A stretch of DNA of 7,014 bases, taken from contig DATJUC010000132.1 of the NCBI GenBank assembly GCA_035502675.1, positions 1 through 7,014 on the forward strand, written 5' to 3'. Positions 5,163-7,014 of the stretch are shown here, piece after piece. Every line of letters starts with the position of its first letter. Position 1 is the first letter of the stretch. Source of the DNA: DATJUC01 sp035502675 (GTDB lineage: Bacteria; Vulcanimicrobiota; Vulcanimicrobiia; Vulcanimicrobiales; Vulcanimicrobiaceae). A program made the translations under genes and the position numbers. The notes beneath the pieces are model-generated. The model made no database searches. It worked only from the letters and a program-made list of their open reading frames with translations, and was not told the origin of the DNA.

Positions 5163-5884
5163 TGCCGGCGGCGCCGGTCGTGCGCCTCATCGGCGTTCGC
5201 AAAACGTATTCGATGGGCGATCAGAACCTGGCCGCGCTCGACGGCGTCGATCTGACGCTCGAAGCCGGCGAGTTCGTCGCGATCATGGGACCGTCGGGCT
5301 CCGGAAAATCGACGTTAATGCACGTCATCGGGTTGCTCGACCGGATCGATTCGGGACGCTACCTCTTCGAAGGTCAAGACGTTGCGCTGCTCGACGCGGA
5401 CCAGCTCGCCGACGTCCGATCGCGACGCCTGGGCTTCGTCTTTCAATCCTACAACCTGCTGCCGCGCACGACCGCCATCGAAAACGTCGAGCTTCCGATG
5501 GTCTACGCCGGAGTTACGGACCAAGAGCGGCGCAGACGCGCCCTCCAGGCACTCGAGATCGTCGGCGTGCCCGAGATGGCTCAACACGTCTCCAACCAGA
5601 TGTCGGGGGGGCAGCAGCAGCGCGTTGCGATCGCGCGCGCGCTCGTCAACGATCCGAGCTTGATTTTGGCCGACGAGCCGACGGGCGCTCTGGATACGAA
5701 GTCGTCCGAAGAGATCATGCGGCTGTTCGCGCGCCTCAACGCGGAGCACGGCATGACGATCTTGCTCGTAACCCACGAGCCGGACGTGGGGCGCAAAGCC
5801 AAACGCGTCGTCGAGTTTCGCGATGGAAAAATCGTTCGCGATTTGCCGGTCGGCGAGGCGTTCCGAGGCGCGGCCGCAGGATGA
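5162..5884 (+). CDS. MacB/LolD-type ABC transporter ATP-binding protein
   Basis: This 240-residue protein is the cytoplasmic ATPase of the exporter. All catalytic elements are present: Walker A GPSGSGKST (43-51, K49), Q-loop Q95 in FVFQSYNLL, signature MSGGQQQR (147-154), Walker B LILADE with catalytic E172, D-loop GALD, and the H-loop histidine H205 in LVTHEPD. The stretches GLLDRIDSG and NLLPRTTAIENVELPM are typical of the MacB/LolD/FtsE group (ABC family 3.A.1.122/125). The start is ATG 5162, which shares its A with the TAA of the adaptor gene. Upstream in-frame codons lie inside the adaptor gene and would only add a non-homologous tail. In E. coli MacB this domain is fused to the permease. 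Here it is a separate gene whose TGA overlaps the permease ATG (ATGA). It would drive mechanotransmission across the membrane rather than move substrate through a membrane pore. Confidence 0.96.
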   Translation: MPAAPVVRLIGVRKTYSMGDQNLAALDGVDLTLEAGEFVAIMGPSGSGKSTLMHVIGLLDRIDSGRYLFEGQDVALLDADQLADVRSRRLGFVFQSYNLLPRTTAIENVELPMVYAGVTDQERRRRALQALEIVGVPEMAQHVSNQMSGGQQQRVAIARALVNDPSLILADEPTGALDTKSSEEIMRLFARLNAEHGMTILLVTHEPDVGRKAKRVVEFRDGKIVRDLPVGEAFRGAAAG

Positions 5885-7014
5885 GACTCAAAGCGCTCGT
5901 GAGGCTTGCTTGGGAAGCGATCGTACGTAACCGCGTACGCTCGCTGTTGACGATGCTCGGCATGATCATCGGCGTCGGTGCCGTCGTCATCACTATTTCG
6001 ATCGGCGTGGGCGCTCGGGCGGCGATCTCGGCACAAATTACCGGCCTCGGCAGCAATCTCCTAATCGTCATTCCGGGAAGCGTCAACTTGAACGGCGTGC
6101 AGACCGGAACGGGCGCAGCCTCAACGCTCACCCCCGATGACGGCCTTGCGATCGTCAAGCTCTACCACGTCGCCGCGGTCTCTCCGCTGGTGGGCCTGCA
6201 CACGCAGGCGATCGCGGGAAGCAACAACTGGTACACGGGCATTGCCGGCGTTGCACCGAGTTATACCTACATCCGCGAGTGGCACATGGCGTCCGGGCGG
6301 TTCTTCACCGATGCCGACGAGGCGTCGTCGGCAAAGGTTTGCGTCCTCGGTCAGACCGTGATCGAGAATCTCTTTCCCGACGGCGACTCGCCGCTCGGTA
6401 AAACCGTGCTGGTGCATAACGTGCCGTTTACCGTGATCGGAACTCTGGCACGCCGCGGGCAGAGCGCCAGCGGCCAAGACCAGGACGACACCATTCTCAT
6501 TCCGTTTACCGCTTCGATGCAGCGGGTAACGGGGACGACTTTCGTCAACGTCATCCTCGTATCGGCCGACGACGGGAAGTATATCCCGTTCGTGCAAAAT
6601 GAGATTTTCGGCTTGCTCCGGCAACGGCATCGCATTACCGGGGCCATGCAGGACGACTTCGACATTCGCAACCTGCAGGATATTGCCAACGCCGCCGCCT
6701 CGAGCGCGACGACGATGGAGTTGCTCCTTGCCGGCGTCGCGGTCGTCTCGCTGCTGGTCGGCGGCATCGGCATCATGAATATCATGCTCGTCTCGGTAAG
6801 CGAGCGAACGCGCGAGATCGGACTGCGTATCGCAGTCGGCGCGCGCAGCTCCTCGATCCTACTGCAGTTCTTGATCGAGGCGGTGGTGCTTTCCGGGGTC
6901 GGCGGCCTGATCGGAGTTCTCCTCGGCGTAATCGGTTCGGGCGCGGTCGCTATTTTCGGGCATTGGCCGATGGCGATACCGATCGGCGGCATGCTTCTGG
7001 CCTTCGGTTTCGCG
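5881..7014 (+). CDS. MacB-type ABC transporter permease (3' truncated by window)
   Basis: The frame is open from ATG 5881 to the last base, giving 378 residues. Family members of this split type are about 400 residues, so probably only the last few tens are missing. The N-terminus (LVRLAWEAIVRNRVRSLLTMLGMIIGVGAVV) is the classic MacB_PCD start, with the first membrane helix at about 22-42. A large periplasmic domain (about 45-275) includes LTPDDGLAIVKL, ASGRFFTDAD, a segment ending in SPLGKTV, and ILIPFTASMQRV. The FtsX domain then has the second helix (about 281-304), the cytoplasmic coupling motif SERTREIGLRIAVGAR (307-322), the third helix (about 330-356) and the beginning of the fourth at the window edge. 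ATG 5881 overlaps the ATPase TGA, so the two are translationally coupled. With the adaptor it should pump substrates from the periplasm to the outside. The substrate (drug, peptide, lipid or siderophore) cannot be told. Confidence 0.95.
   Translation, partial: MRLKALVRLAWEAIVRNRVRSLLTMLGMIIGVGAVVITISIGVGARAAISAQITGLGSNLLIVIPGSVNLNGVQTGTGAASTLTPDDGLAIVKLYHVAAVSPLVGLHTQAIAGSNNWYTGIAGVAPSYTYIREWHMASGRFFTDADEASSAKVCVLGQTVIENLFPDGDSPLGKTVLVHNVPFTVIGTLARRGQSASGQDQDDTILIPFTASMQRVTGTTFVNVILVSADDGKYIPFVQNEIFGLLRQRHRITGAMQDDFDIRNLQDIANAAASSATTMELLLAGVAVVSLLVGGIGIMNIMLVSVSERTREIGLRIAVGARSSSILLQFLIEAVVLSGVGGLIGVLLGVIGSGAVAIFGHWPMAIPIGGMLLAFGFA

Overview
The window comes from a GC-rich bacterial genome (roughly two-thirds G+C by eye, with most third codon positions G or C). 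Densely packed genes, a periplasmic adaptor protein and a MacB-type exporter point to a diderm, outer-membrane-bearing organism. I cannot fix the phylum from the sequence. The gene style would suit an uncultured GC-rich lineage such as Eremiobacterota (WPS-2), Acidobacteria or similar, but that is a guess.

The left half (1-3509) looks like a stress or dormancy-type island. It holds the C-terminal end of an erythromycin-esterase-family protein (+), a small His-rich protein of unknown function (-), a tandem two-domain universal stress protein (+), a second universal stress protein fused to a C-terminal ferredoxin-like/ABM-like domain (+), and a PfkB-family sugar-phosphate kinase (-). The two USP genes form a tight pair: the TAA of the first touches a strong Shine-Dalgarno sequence for the second. 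The kinase is convergent with the pair and overlaps it tail to tail by 62 bases. The gene families match part of the Mycobacterium tuberculosis DosR dormancy locus Rv2028c-Rv2030c (USP, PfkB, phosphoribosyltransferase/erythromycin-esterase protein), although the arrangement differs.

The right half (3639-7014) is a translationally coupled three-gene export operon: an HlyD/MacA-type membrane-fusion adaptor, a MacB/LolD-type ABC ATPase and a MacB-type FtsX-fold permease. The junctions are TAATG and ATGA overlaps. The permease runs off the right edge with roughly its last transmembrane helix missing. The three products should form a tripartite ATP-driven exporter working with a TolC-like outer-membrane channel, which is not encoded inside the window.

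There is no gene-free stretch longer than 300 bases. The two divergent intergenic spacers, 786-868 and 3531-3638 (longer if the kinase starts at 3509), are the obvious places for promoters. The first carries a clear imperfect hairpin. I saw no tRNA, rRNA, CRISPR array, insertion sequence or attachment site. I did not find a wholly new system. The most distinctive points are the dormancy-island gene content outside its classic host, the USP-ABM fusion, and the overlapping convergent gene ends.
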